Shown piece after piece: positions 1 to 23,121 of a stretch of 64,000 nt of DNA. A program made the position numbers and the translations under genes. The notes beneath the pieces were generated by a model. That model did no database searches and was not told where the DNA came from. It was given only the letters and a program-made list of their open reading frames with translations. Every line of letters starts with the position of its first letter. Position 1 is the first letter of the stretch. Source of the stretch: Corallium rubrum (lineage: Eukaryota; Cnidaria; Anthozoa; Scleralcyonacea; Coralliidae). The stretch lies in NCBI GenBank assembly GCA_964035015.1, contig OZ035997.1, positions 27,780,067 through 27,844,066 of the forward strand, written 5' to 3'.

Positions 1-2418
1 GAAGTTATCTGGGTTCATATTCGTCCCTCCCGACTCCCAAGAGGTATACCCTGCATAATTGTAGGCAATGTTTACCACCCACCAAGCGCTGACGACCTGG
101 CAATTTTGGATTACCTCCTTAAATGTATGTCGGCAATCGAAGCTCGTTTCCCTAACAGTGGTGTTATCCTACTTGGCGATTTTAACAAATTGAACATCTC
201 TGGACTCAAAAATAATTTCAAGCTTAAGCAGATCGTCAAGTTTCCAACACGTGACCTAAACACCTTAGATCTTATCCTCACCAATTTGAATGATTATTAT
301 GACACTCCAATTAAGCTTCCCCCCTTTGGGCTCTCTGACCATGTCACTATCGAAGTTCAACCATTAGCACGACCTGGAGTCCACAAGTCAAAAATTACTG
401 TAAAATACAGGGATTCACAGCCAACTAAACGTCTCGCGATGCGAACATACTTAGAGTCAATAAAAATTCAAGATTTGGTCAACAGCAAGAGTTCGTGTGA
501 AGAACAAACCAACATGTTAGAAAAGATTGTTAACAACGGTATGGATATTCTTCTTCGTATGAGATCAAAAACTATTGTGGCTAACGAGCCCCCTTGGATC
601 AACCAGGCCTTGAAAAAGATGATCCGCGCTAGGCAGAAAGCCCTAGCTGAGGGAGACTTGGCCACTTTCCGAAAACTCAGGAATCGTGTAAACCGCGAGA
701 GGAAAAGGTGCCGCGCAAAGTATTACGATTCCAAGGTGAGGCATTTAAGGGGTATTGATCCGGCTGCTTGGTGGAAAGAAATTAAGAAACTTAGTGGAAT
801 GTCTGCCGCTATACGTGATGATCCAACAACAGTACTACAGCACATCGACTGCGGTCTAGAAAATCCAACTCCGGTCAATCTAGCTAACGTTATTAATAAA
901 GCTTTCCTCTCTCCGATGAGTGATTTTACACCCTTACCACCCTTACCACTCAGTATTCCTGTGGTTACAGACTCTGACTGTGTACTTACAGTCACAGAAG
1001 AATCTGTTTTTAAGAAACTCACTGCGTTAAACCCGACAAAAGCAACTGGCCCAGATGGAATTCCCAGCTGGCTATTGAAGGAGAACGCCGATATTCTTGC
1101 GTGTCCAATAACTAGCATTATGAATAGTTCATTTCGCGAAGCCCGGTTGCTTCAGTCATGGAAAGAAGCTGACATCACTCCAATACCAAAACAAAAACCT
1201 GTGAAAGACGTAAATAAACACCTACGACCAATTTCTTTGACTCCAGTTCTCTCTAAGGTTGCAGAAGATTATGTTGTTGGGAGATTCTTAAAACCAGCTG
1301 TGTTAAAGAAAGTCGACCCCCAGCAATTTGGAACCGTGCCAGGCTCAAATACCACCTACGCCCTTATCAGCATGTTACATTCGTGGAACAGTTCCACTGA
1401 TGGGAATGGTGCAACTGTCAGGGTTGTACTATTTGACTTCAGGAAGGCCTTTGATCTTATAGACCACCACATATTGGTCCAGAAGCTAGTGTCCTACGAT
1501 ATCCCATACGTCATTGTAACCTGGATCATCGACTTCTTGACCAGCCGTAAACAAAGAGTTAAACTCAGCCAGGAATGCCACTCGGAGTGGGGTGCGATCC
1601 CCTCTGGGGTACCACAAGGGACGAAATTGGGTCCGTGGCTATTCATCATAATGATCAATGATCTTAACATCTCTGGTGTAGATATTTGGAAGTACGTTGA
1701 CGACTCAACGTTTGCCGAAGTTATTCAAAAAGACGAAATTAGTCATATCCAGGCAACTGTCGACGATCTTGCCAACAAATCCAGAGTTGACAAGTTTCAG
1801 CTTAACGATTCTAAATGTAAAGAATTGCGTATCAGTTTTTCAAAATCCAATAAGGAATTTGATCCTATTATGGTAAACAACACTTCCCTAGAAACAGTCG
1901 AACACGTGAAGATTCTGGGTTTGAATGTGTCAAACAATTTGAAATGGAACGTCCATATCAACGAAATAGTGAAGAAAGCATCAAAGAGACTTTATTTTTT
2001 AACCCAGTTAAAACGCTCAAATGTAGGTTGCAAGGAATTGGTTCAGTTCTTTAAATCCTGCATTAGATCCTTGATAGAGTATGCTTGTCCAGTATACCAT
2101 GATAGTCTTCCTGAGTATCTCTCAAAGGACCTTGAAAGAATCCAAAAGCGGGCTATGCGCATTATTTATCCATCTATACCGTATGACGAAGCCCTGACAA
2201 CTGCGGAACTAGTCCCTCTCTTTCAACGTCGTCAAGAAATCACCGATAAACTTTTCCAGCAAATCCTGAACGATGATACTCACAAATTACATAAGTTATT
2301 ACCTACTGTAAATAATACTTCCCTAAATTTAAGGAAAAAGAGTACATTCATACTGCCTAGGGTCAAAACGGACCGTTTTAAAAAAAGTTTTATTATTTTT
2401 AATTCGTTGAAAACATAA
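1..2418 (+). CDS. LINE ORF2 protein: AP endonuclease (C-terminal part) plus reverse transcriptase
   Basis: The frame is open from base 1, so the true start is upstream; the first ATG inside is not the start. In order: the end of an APE-type endonuclease (VYHPP near residue 30, GDFN near 58), a basic linker, and the reverse transcriptase. The RT shows ATGPDGIP near residue 350, LRPISLT near 410, the first catalytic Asp in FDFRKAFD near 478, GVPQGTKLGP near 535 and the catalytic YVDD near 565. The C-terminal thumb region ends at a TAA. It would nick target DNA and copy its own RNA there (target-primed reverse transcription). No frameshift or internal stop is seen, so this copy is young or selected. 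Confidence 0.92.
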   Translation, partial: EVIWVHIRPSRLPRGIPCIIVGNVYHPPSADDLAILDYLLKCMSAIEARFPNSGVILLGDFNKLNISGLKNNFKLKQIVKFPTRDLNTLDLILTNLNDYYDTPIKLPPFGLSDHVTIEVQPLARPGVHKSKITVKYRDSQPTKRLAMRTYLESIKIQDLVNSKSSCEEQTNMLEKIVNNGMDILLRMRSKTIVANEPPWINQALKKMIRARQKALAEGDLATFRKLRNRVNRERKRCRAKYYDSKVRHLRGIDPAAWWKEIKKLSGMSAAIRDDPTTVLQHIDCGLENPTPVNLANVINKAFLSPMSDFTPLPPLPLSIPVVTDSDCVLTVTEESVFKKLTALNPTKATGPDGIPSWLLKENADILACPITSIMNSSFREARLLQSWKEADITPIPKQKPVKDVNKHLRPISLTPVLSKVAEDYVVGRFLKPAVLKKVDPQQFGTVPGSNTTYALISMLHSWNSSTDGNGATVRVVLFDFRKAFDLIDHHILVQKLVSYDIPYVIVTWIIDFLTSRKQRVKLSQECHSEWGAIPSGVPQGTKLGPWLFIIMINDLNISGVDIWKYVDDSTFAEVIQKDEISHIQATVDDLANKSRVDKFQLNDSKCKELRISFSKSNKEFDPIMVNNTSLETVEHVKILGLNVSNNLKWNVHINEIVKKASKRLYFLTQLKRSNVGCKELVQFFKSCIRSLIEYACPVYHDSLPEYLSKDLERIQKRAMRIIYPSIPYDEALTTAELVPLFQRRQEITDKLFQQILNDDTHKLHKLLPTVNNTSLNLRKKSTFILPRVKTDRFKKSFIIFNSLKT

Positions 2419-2540
2419 CCTGATTAATGCTTTCTAATATTGTACATATACATTTTGTGATTTTAAATTTTCTACTTATTTTATCCTTGTAAACTTAACT
2501 TAATTCAGCATTTTTGGCTGCAATGTTATTGTTAATAAAC

Positions 2541-2565
2541 TATCTATCTATCTATCTATCTATCT
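2541..2565 (+). repeat. (TATC)n LINE 3' tail
   Basis: Six TATC units follow AATAAAC directly and end the LINE. The unrelated second LINE at 43045-44277 ends the same way with (TTCA)n. Confidence 0.85.
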
Positions 2566-4480
2566 GACGACAATGCCAATGGCGTCAGATAAAAATAGGT
2601 ACGCAATGCGTACTTGTGACTACCGCTATTAAGCACAGAGAGATATAGACTTAAGAAGCAATGCATGAAAATGTGTGAAAAGTACACAGACATACAAAAA
2701 AAAGAGTTATTTTAAATCATTTTATACATGTGTTGCCAATTTGAACATGGCACATACTATACATACATCTTTACTGGCTGTTTCCATATATTAATATATG
2801 ACATAGCATATATTAGCATTATAAACATGCCCCAAAGTTTTACATGGAGCGAACTTGTAAAATTCAGGTTTTTGTATGAAGCCCAGATAGCTCATCTGGT
2901 GGATAAATCCTAGCTAGAGAACCACTATAGTGGTGCTTTGAACAACCCAATTTAACTTTTATCCACTGAACAGCACTATGATACATAACTACACGTATTC
3001 AGTGGATAAAATTTTATATTAGGTTTTCAAAGCATGATTAGTGCTGTTCTTTATCTCAACTTTGTACAACTCACCCTAGATCATGTAGATTATTTTTGTG
3101 GAAGCACCACGTAAAATATTTATTTGCTGAGCTTTCGGCCTGTTGACTCAGGTCTAAGCTTAGGAAATAAATATTTTACTTGGTGTTTCCACAAAAATAA
3201 TCTATATTACATTATCACCATGAAAACTTTCAAAGCATTATCACCATGAAAACTTTCAAAGAATTAATCACCCCAGATCATCAACATTGTGTTCCAAAAC
3301 GACATTTTACCCGTCATAAATATGCTGTCAGTGGCATTCAAGTGTTATGCATATCATTAATATTTTGTGATTCTGCTAGTATTTTAAATAAGACAGTATA
3401 ATACTCGTATTGTAGTATTGTAGTTTCAACAGATATATTTCTTCATTTCAAGGCTTTCAACATATTCGAGGCTTTAAGTTTCCCAACAGCTCACAATAGC
3501 TTCTCAACAATTTATCAAAATGTACAATTGGGTGACACTTAGACACCAAATTATAGAATATTTTAGTACTTTCACAAGAGTCAGACGTCAGGTGTATCTA
3601 CTATTCTGCGGTCAGACCGCTGTAGCAGCTCTGGTGTGTATAAACTTTGGTTTCTTAATTTCATTATACAAGATATTGAATAACACCTAAAACAAGAAAA
3701 CAAAGCACCAAGTCAAGGTTTTGTAATGTCGATATAACAGCCAAGATATTTTGTGAGCATAAATTTCTTATATACAAGTATATAGTGTAAATACAGGGCA
3801 CTGTAATCATTACCAAATCATTAATAATTTATAAACCAAACACATAGGAAAATCATGAGTGAGACAAAGGTTGGATATGTGATAAACATGCACTTAGATA
3901 GATTAAGTCAACTCTTACCTCAAACTTATCTTAAAATACTGATTTATTTGACAACTGATTCATTTCCTGATTTGTTTGATCATGAAACATTCGAAAGTTG
4001 TTTCTGATCTAATATTAATTAAACACCTACCACTATATACACATGTACATGCAGTAACACGAGTCACTGACCAGTTAGCACAACACACAATTCAACCAAA
4101 ATGAAACTTAAACTCAGAACGATTTTATCATTATAAATAATTTCTATCAAAGACTATTGACAATTTCTTCGATAAAAGAAGAAGAGCTTTGAAACAGGAC
4201 ACAGTTGAAGGCCCAACTTCTAGCGAACTTTATAAGCTGAATATTTCTAGTACTGCTATATAAGTACCGAAGTACGACGGACCAAGTATTTATAGATTTT
4301 ATATATAGTATATAAGATAAACAACGTCACAGTTTTGAAACTATTTCTTACCTTGTATAAGCTAATCAATGACAGAAACCGTTCCAAGAAGAAAAGATTT
4401 ACAAAGTAATCATTAACACTTTTCAAAAATCAAAACTGTCCAAAATGCAAAGACGGGATTCACTATACACTTGTTGACTA
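2566..4480. other. Gene-free AT-rich spacer
   Basis: No ORF looks like protein. It holds a dispersed repeat (3091-3267) and a short inverted pair of ATCCACTGAA-like sequence around 2900-3010. I see nothing else I can name. Confidence 0.6.
3091..3267. repeat. Dispersed repeat, copy 1 (CTTTCGGCCTGTTGACTCAG family)
   Basis: It shares a long stretch with 61312-61438: GTGGAA.CACCACGTAAAATATTT, then CTTTCGGCCTGTTGACTCAG, then CCATGAAAAC.TTCAAAG. In this copy the outer parts are also inverted repeats of each other around the GGCC core, and the last 25-30 bases are duplicated in tandem. The other copy carries a hammerhead-like core on its minus strand. Confidence 0.75.
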
Positions 4481-4689
4481 CACTCTAAAAAATATCTGGT
4501 GAAAATATCCTGGTGAATTTTTTTTAACCCTATCCTGGTTGTTTGTAACAAAAATCCTGGTTAATATCGTAACAAATCTTCACTGCATAATCGCTGCGAA
4601 ATCGCTTCAACACAAATCTGGTGAAAAAATATCTTGCTTGTGATTGGTTGTCACCCGATCAGCTGATCCGATCTATTCACGGTCACAGC

Positions 4690-4765
4690 CATGGTCACAG
4701 CCAGGGCGTTTATATAGGGGGCGGTGAAACGGCAATGGGCGCGCTGATCGATGTGTGATGCAGAG
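4690..4765 (-). promoter_or_regulatory. TATA promoter-like block, leftward copy
   Basis: On the minus strand the block reads CACACATCGATCAGCGCG, then CACCGCCCC, then a TATATA box at 4711-4716 and CGCCCTGGCTGTGACC. It matches the rightward block at 5866-5935 in inverted orientation. The high GC content around a TATA box stands out against the AT-rich surroundings. It would direct transcription towards the left end of the element. Confidence 0.5.
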
Positions 4766-4919
4766 GACTGGTAACAAGCCCCCTGTCACCATAGCGACGA
4801 ACGCTAAGTCAGGGAAAGTCCAAAATATGGCGGGTAAAATACGCTTGATGTGGAAGTCTCTGAGTTGAGTTTTAGAGGACGTGGATGAAATTGCCGAGCC
4901 ATACGATATATCAGTGGAT

Positions 4920-5252
4920 TCAGCTACTATATTCTCTGGTGTTACTTCCAAAAATTCGGAGTCGTTGCTGAAACATGAACAAATATGTTGCTGAAAAATA
5001 TGAACCGTACCGTTGCTTTCGCAAGAGAAATGACGCAAGAAGTCTTTGGAAATCTTTGTTTGTGCACGTTATCATTCGGCCATGTTCGATAGAAGATAAC
5101 ATTTTGCATTGAATTTTAGCTGGTAGGTCATCTTTCCAATTGAATATCAAGAAATAATCAACTCCAATTTGCATTTTCTCAATGAAACCTAACAAGAAGT
5201 CATCTTGGCTATCTGATGACAAAATTACAAGGTGTGGACGACAGTTTATCAC
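4920..5252 (-). CDS. Unrecognised 110-aa ORF inside the 5.2-kb element
   Basis: This is an ATG-to-stop frame of 110 codons. The sequence contains FNWKDDLPAKIQ and MITCTNKDFQRLL, which look like real protein, but I cannot name a family. It lies between the two inverted promoter blocks, upstream of the leftward one, so it does not fit that promoter. It may be a decayed exon or chance. Confidence 0.25.
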   Translation of the reverse strand: MINCRPHLVILSSDSQDDFLLGFIEKMQIGVDYFLIFNWKDDLPAKIQCKMLSSIEHGRMITCTNKDFQRLLASFLLRKQRYGSYFSATYLFMFQQRLRIFGSNTREYSS

Positions 5253-5865
5253 ATAATGCGCTCGGCATGCGTCCCAGCAAGTCGTATTTTAATAAATTGA
5301 TCGGAGAGTAAAATTTGTTTACAGCTTACAGTTATTCTAATCTAATGCTTCAAAAACCCGATAAAGTTATTGATATAATTACTAAGAATCGTAACATGGC
5401 AAAACTATAAGTTTTGTTTACTTCTCTTGCAGCAATTGAGGAACTAAACAGGCAAGAGTTAAGCCATAAAAATACCTAACATCCGAACGCTATATCTTCA
5501 AATAATCAACTCCGATTTTTATGAAAACTTTAAGATATAACCACACTATTATAATCTTCAACATACCTGAATTCCTAGGCATGGACGACCTGTTAACATG
5601 CTCAACTCTTGTAATGAAATTTTCCCTCGATAGAAGTCATCAAAAAATCGAGTCATTATCCATAATAACTCCTTTATAGTACAACTTTTTACGCCAAACA
5701 AATATTCATACATTAAACGAATAAGTACTTCGTCGGTACATTGCAAAAGGTTCCTCCGAAATTACATAGTTTAAGAAAAAACAGCGAGAATATCACAGTG
5801 CCCAAAAATCCACTTTTGATCAACTTTTGCTCAGAAGCACGCTCGTGCCAGTCCTTTTGTGCATC

Positions 5866-5935
5866 ACACATCGATCAGCGCGATATGAGCGCGTTGCACC
5901 GCCCCGTATATAAGCGCCCTGGTCACAGCTCACTT
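5866..5935 (+). promoter_or_regulatory. TATA promoter-like block driving the SAM-like gene
   Basis: A GC-rich block with GTATATAAG at 5906-5914 is followed by CGCCCTGGTCACAG. It sits about 120 bp upstream of the first ATG of the SAM-like gene. An inverted homologue is at 4690-4765, and the TATA core also recurs at 46272-46306. Confidence 0.55.
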
Positions 5936-6027
5936 TTTCGCCGCCATTGTAAAGAAAGTCTGCTTTAGAAGCTATTTTTCGAAGGTATTTGATGCTTTAA
6001 TTCACGCAAACGAAATGGCACGGTAAT

Positions 6028-8917
6028 ATGATGGATAGTTTTGTTGCCGAAAAACTGGAGGAGTGGAAGTTGGCCACTCTAAAAGACGTATTTGAAGGTA
6101 AATTTAAAAAAAACTTGATTTTATGTTTGGGCGGGAAACGATGACAAAGCACTTTTTAACTATTTATTTTAATGTTTTACACCTTTTGTTGATGTGTTGA
6201 CTCTTTATTTTGATGTTTTAACGTTTTAAACTGTGTTTAAAAGGTTTACAAGCTCTTCTGTTTTAATGTTCACCTCTGGTGTTTTAATGTTCAACCTTCT
6301 GTTTAATGTCCAACTTTGGTGTTTTAATGTTTAACAATTTGCTGTTTTAATGTCCAACTCTGGTGTTTTAATATTTTATTCTTGTGTTTTAATGTTTTAC
6401 TCTTGTGTTTTAATGTTTTATTCTTGTGTTTTATTGTTTAACTCTGCTATTTTGATGTTTAACTCTGGTGTTTTGATGTTTTATTCTTGTGTTTTGATGT
6501 TGAACTATGGTGTTTTAATGTTTAACTCTGGTATTTTAACGTTCAACTCTAGTTTTTTAATGTTTTATTCTTGTGTTTCAATGTTTTACTCTTGTGTTTC
6601 AATGTTTTACTTCTGTGTTTTAATGTTTAACTCTGTTGTTTTAATGTTTAACTCTGGTCTTTTTTTCTTGAATTGTGTTTTAGTGTTGAACTGTGGTGTT
6701 TTAATGTTTAACTCTGGCGTTTTATTCTTGTGTTTTAATGTTTAACTCTAGTGTTTTAATGTTGAACTGTGATGTTTTAATGTTTAACTCTGGTGTTTTA
6801 TTCTTGTGTTTTAATGTTTACCTCTGGTGTTTTAATGTTGGACTCTGGTGTTTTAATGTTTAACTCTAGTGTTTTAATGTTGAACTGTGATGTTTTAATG
6901 TTGGACTCTGGTGTTTTAATGTTTAACTCTAGTGTTTTAATGTTTTATTTTTGTGTTTTAATGTTTTACTCTTGTGTTTTGATATTTTACTCTTGTGTTT
7001 TATGGTGTTTTATTCTTGTGTTTTAATGTTTAACTCTGGTATTTTAACGTTCAACTCTAGTGTTTTAATGTATAACTCTAGTGTTTTAATGTTTTATTCT
7101 TGTCTTTCAATGTTTTACTCTTGTGTTTCAATGTTTTACTCTTGTGTTTTAATGTTTAACTCTGGTGTTTTAATGTTTAAGTCTTGTATTTTAATGTTTT
7201 ATTGTTGTGTTTCAATGTTTTACTCTTGTGTTTTGATGTTTACTCTTGTGTTTTAATGTTTAACTCTGGTGTTTTAATGTTTAACTCTAATGTTTTAATG
7301 TTTAAGTCTTGTATTTTAATGTTTTATTGTTGTGTTTTAATGTTTTACTCTTGTGTTTTAATGTTTAACGCTGGTATTTTGTGTTTTAAAGTTTAACTCT
7401 GGTGTTTTAATGCTTTACTCCTGCATGTCTTATGTTTTATGCATCAGTCAAATCCAGAGATTTGTTAGGATACGTTAGTCATGAAGAAAAATCATGGCGT
7501 GTAGATGGGCCTTTTACAAAATCGTTACAAAATACATTCTACATGCATCTACCACTAACTTTACTTGGGGAGTATATTTTAATCTACCCCCAGGGTGGGG
7601 CATTTGTCATGCACCTTTGGCCCCATGGTGGGGGATTTTTAGCTTTGATGGTTCCCAACTCCAAGGAATTTGTATAGGTAATAGCATGGTTTCGAGTGCA
7701 ATTTGGAAAAAACATGCACGAGTGAGTTTTTCAAAGACTATCAAAATTGCACGAGTCCGAAGGACGAGTGCTATTTGAGGTCTTTGAAAAACTCATGAGT
7801 GCGTGTTTTTTTTAAATTGCACGAGAAATCATGCTATTACTTATTAATAATATACATGAAAAAATTTATCATAAAGAGAATCTTTCTAATCAAAATGCTT
7901 TGTTCAAATAACATACATGAAAAAAAAATTTAACAGGAAGAGCTTTTTTTCTAGTAAAAAATTTGCACTGTATTTCATTTTTCTGCACTGAATTACACTA
8001 AAATTGCACTCCTCTCAGCCAATCAGAATTGAGAAATTTTTTGATGTGTATTATTAACATTAAAATATGAAAAAATTACAAATGCCTGGGGGTTGGCCTA
8101 GGGGGTGGGGGGGGGGGGGGGTTGAGCATCACTGGAATTGACTGATGTTGACAACTCTGGGGTTTTTTTATGTTTAATCTTGTTGTTTTTTTCTTGTGAA
8201 GTTGAAACATAAAAATACCCTATTACCCCGCATATAAGCGCAGCGCCTATAAGCGAATTTTCTGGAATTTTGAAAAAATTTTGGTATAAAAATTGCGCAT
8301 GCGCCTATACAATTTCACTTATAGGCGCACCCGACTCTCGTACCCAGACCTACGCGCATGGGGTCTGGGTACGAGAATTGGCGCATCCTTTTTAATAGTG
8401 CAAAATATTAATGGTATTATGAATACCTCAGACGAATAAACCAAAAACAATAACTATTATCATTAACCATATAACTACAATTTATAATAGACAATGTTGA
8501 TATTTTAAAACATAAAAAGTATTTGTATCATTAAAAAAGGTATTCTGTTCATGTCTGTCTAACTCGCAAATTTTGACGGTTTAAAGCCGCATGCGCCTAT
8601 ATTCGGATATAAGCGCATGCGCCTTTATCTGCAGTGCGCTTATATGCGGGGTAATAGGGTACAACTAAAACAATTACCAAAGCTAGTGCCTTTGTTCTTT
8701 AAGTGCTCATGCATTAATTCCTCAGGAAATCATTACTTGTGGGACTGCATGCTATAATTCTATAATTCTATAAATTTTAACCTATTTCTTTTTTGGTTTT
8801 ATAGATAATTGTATTGACGAGGAAGAATTTCTACTACTGGACGACGAGACAATTAAGGAGATGATCAAAGCTGTTAATCATTATTATATAATATGTCATT
8901 ATAATCATAATCATTAA
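6028..8917 (+). CDS. Small two-exon SAM-like domain protein of the transposon
   Basis: Exon 1 is 6028-6097 and ends at a GTAAAT donor. Exon 2 is 8805-8917, with acceptor TTGGTTTTATAG; the join preserves frame and gives about 60 residues. The first 46 read like a SAM domain: VAEKLEEWKLATLKDVFED, NCIDEEEFLLLDDETIKE. Spacing of W, the L..L...F helix, the acidic turn and the L..L/E..IKE helix fits the family, which mediates protein-protein interaction. The last helix degenerates into AT-rich sequence encoding NHYYIICHYN, so the copy is probably truncated or a further exon is missed. The 2.7-kb intron is mostly minisatellite and MITEs. Confidence 0.5.
6245..7415. repeat. Minisatellite, about 21-bp units (TGTTTTAATGTTTAACTCTGG)
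   Basis: Roughly fifty degenerate units of 19-22 bp fill the SAM-gene intron. Long open frames with repeated MF(Y/N)S(C/G)VL are a by-product of the repeat, not genes. Confidence 0.95.
7678..7840. mobile_element. 163-bp palindromic MITE
   Basis: The ends GTAATAGCATG(G)TTTC and their inverted copy (7814-7840) match over about 27 bp with three mismatches. The centre is a near-palindrome GCACGAGTCCGAAGGACGAG. No coding content is present. It is nested in the SAM-gene intron. Confidence 0.7.
8218..8659. mobile_element. 442-bp MITE with CCCTATTACCCCGC ends, TA-flanked
   Basis: CCCTATTACCCCGCATATAA at 8218 is repeated inverted at 8636-8659, and TA abuts both ends (8216-8217, 8660-8661). Inside are ATAAGCGCATGCGCCT motifs and a short inverted pair CGTACCCAGACC/GGTCTGGGTACG (8339-8375). 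A Tc1/mariner-type target site is likely. Confidence 0.75.
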
Positions 8918-9719
8918 TCATATGCCATGCAGTGAGAGTGTTTGATGAATATCTCAATATATGTAGAAATTACTACCTGTAACTCGCAATTAATAAATGT
9001 TCGTTAGGCGTCGTTAAACATTTGCTTTGTTTATCTGTCGAGTAAGCTTGTACATGTTAGATTGTGGATATGAATTAGTATAGGTACGGTATATACACTA
9101 GATTAACCGTGAATGATGATCGAATCTTGACTAGTAAAAGGTGTGAGAACCTGATGATGTTCAAATCAGACATAGAAGCTACTCGATTCTATAACCAGGA
9201 ATGCACGAGGTGACAAACCCTGTAACGTTTAGCATAATAGTTATCAAATTAACGATAATATGGTGACATACCCCATGATCTTTAACATAATAGTTGTCAA
9301 ATTAACCAGGAATATGGTGACATACCTGGTGATTGTTACCACAATAGTTGTAAAATTAACCAGGAATATGGTTACATACGCTATGATCTTTACCACAATA
9401 GTGGTCAAATTAACCAGGAACATGGTGAAGTAATAACGAGATAACGATAACAAATTAACCAGGACAGATTGTTGAGTTTAACCAGGAATTGGTTAAAAAT
9501 AACCAGGAATATTCACCAATGTTTCCTGGTAATCTTCACCAGGATTGTGGTTGGAATAAATTCACCAGGAATTCCTGGTGAAAATAACCAGCATAATGTA
9601 GGTGCAGTGGGCACATGGAGCCTGGTGAAATTTTCACCAGTTTCTGGTGAATTTTCACCAAATATTTTTTAGAGTGTAGCACGGAGGGAAATATCGAGTT
9701 TTACGGAGCCTAAGGCTTC

Positions 9720-9763
9720 AATGTCACCCGAGGGCTTTAGCCCTCGGGTGACATTGAAGCAAA
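9720..9763. repeat. Perfect short inverted repeat
   Basis: The arms CAATGTCACCCGAGGGCT and their reverse complement are separated by two to four bases. This would form a strong hairpin. Confidence 0.7.
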
Positions 9764-10066
9764 CGGCGAAAAGACTTACCAAACGGCGAAAAGACTTACC
9801 AAAACACTTTGACTTTGTTTTCGTAATTTCAATTCAAGTCATTCAACTAAGCAAATACACCAGACTCAACACTAAGAACAGCTTTAAAGTTCTCCAAGTG
9901 TTTTTCAGACCTTTGAAGATATGTATAGAAATTCTTTCTTTCAGAAAATGGACTATTTCGTACCAAACAAGCTCGAAACAATCTCTTCTTTTCAAAATGC
10001 CCGAAGAGTCCAAAGTTCTTGATCTGATGCAATAATCGTGTATTCACGTGAACAACGCATGATTAA

Positions 10067-10147
10067 AGCGACGTCAGAGGGAAACATTGCACTGTTTCCC
10101 TCTTCATTGTTGACGTCAGAGGGAAACAGTGCAATGTTTCCCTCGGC
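10067..10147. repeat. Inverted/direct repeat GACGTCAGAGGGAAACA
   Basis: GACGTCAGAGGGAAACA occurs at about 10070 and 10113, and GAGGGAAACA also appears inverted as TGTTTCCCTC. A hairpin or MITE remnant is likely. Confidence 0.6.
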
Positions 10148-10514
10148 AGAAAGAAACATTGAGTTTGTTGAACAACACGCGACCATGATTTGACCAATAG
10201 GATTTCATTATTGGCAAACGAAAGTCTTTGGTATATAACAATTTAGTTTATTCCCCACGAAAACAACTCGAGTTCTTCTCGAATACCTGGCGATCAATGG
10301 CGATCTTCTCGACTATATGGCGATCGTGCCGAATATCCGACGATAGCTGTCGAGTATGACGTAAGTGAGGTCCAAGACACTCAAGCAATCAAGCAAGATT
10401 TCGCCGACATTGTGGCTCCCGCTGACAGGTCAGCGGTAGTCACAAAAATGGTGTGTTCATACGGATATCACAATTATTCTTTTGGCGTTGCAGCATTCTT
10501 ATACGGTTAGCACT

Positions 10515-10700
10515 AAAACCCGGAAAATAAGTACCTCAGAACAACACACCCACAACGCAAGTACTTGAGAACAGAAAATCCGGGACGCACGTATCTCAGA
10601 ACAGAAAACCTCGAACACAAATACTTCAGAACAGAAAAACACAAGTATAATTCAGAGAAAACCTGGAATGCAAGTACTTCAGAACCGAAAACCTGGCATT
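10515..10700. repeat. Minisatellite of about 28 bp, downstream of the channel gene
   Basis: About six degenerate units of the type AAGTACTTCAGAACAGAAAA with CCTGGAA/CCGGGAC variants lie 230-400 bp beyond the channel stop codon. Confidence 0.7.
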
Positions 10701-10931
10701 GCCCCTCATATGAAAAATGACAATCATTCCAAACGAATGAGCAGCAATGAAGCAGCATCCGAGGCTCGCTAACATTTTCTGATTTTTCTGATTTTTTTGA
10801 GAATTGATTTCACATACACTAATTCACACATAAATTGCATGCCCTACTACAGTTTTGAACACTAGCTTAAGACGCTTACACAGCAAATAACGCCATAACT
10901 TGCCATAATTTCATGTCTATATACTAAGTCA

Positions 10932-23121
<12,190 letters not shown>

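Larger units (their letters stand above)
1..2565 (+). mobile_element. CR1/L2/jockey-type non-LTR retrotransposon (LINE), cut by the window edge
   Basis: The element holds one long ORF (endonuclease then reverse transcriptase), a 3' untranslated part of about 120 bp and a short (TATC)n tail at 2541-2565. A microsatellite tail instead of poly(A) is usual for CR1- and L2-like LINEs. The 5' end lies outside the window. I cannot settle the clade by eye. Confidence 0.9.
4481..9676. mobile_element. 5.2-kb terminal-inverted-repeat element flanked by TA
   Basis: The left end CACTCTAAAAAATAT(C)TGG at 4481 is inverted at the right end (TTTAGAGTG ending 9676), with one mismatch over about 27 bp. A TA dinucleotide abuts both ends (4479-4480 and 9677-9678), consistent with a 2-bp target duplication. 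Both subterminal zones are dense in CCTGGT/TGGTGAA words, especially 9250-9670, as transposase-binding repeats often are. Inside lie inverted duplicate TATA promoters, a small spliced SAM-like gene, a minisatellite and two nested MITEs. I see no transposase, so it is either non-autonomous or of a type I do not recognise. Confidence 0.75.

Noticed and set aside
2880-2945. A second tRNA-like sequence (ATAGCTCATCTGG A-box-like)
   Set aside because: No B box or cloverleaf follows.
6350-7396. Several FYSCVLMF-repeat ORFs
   Set aside because: They are translations of the 21-bp minisatellite in the SAM-gene intron.
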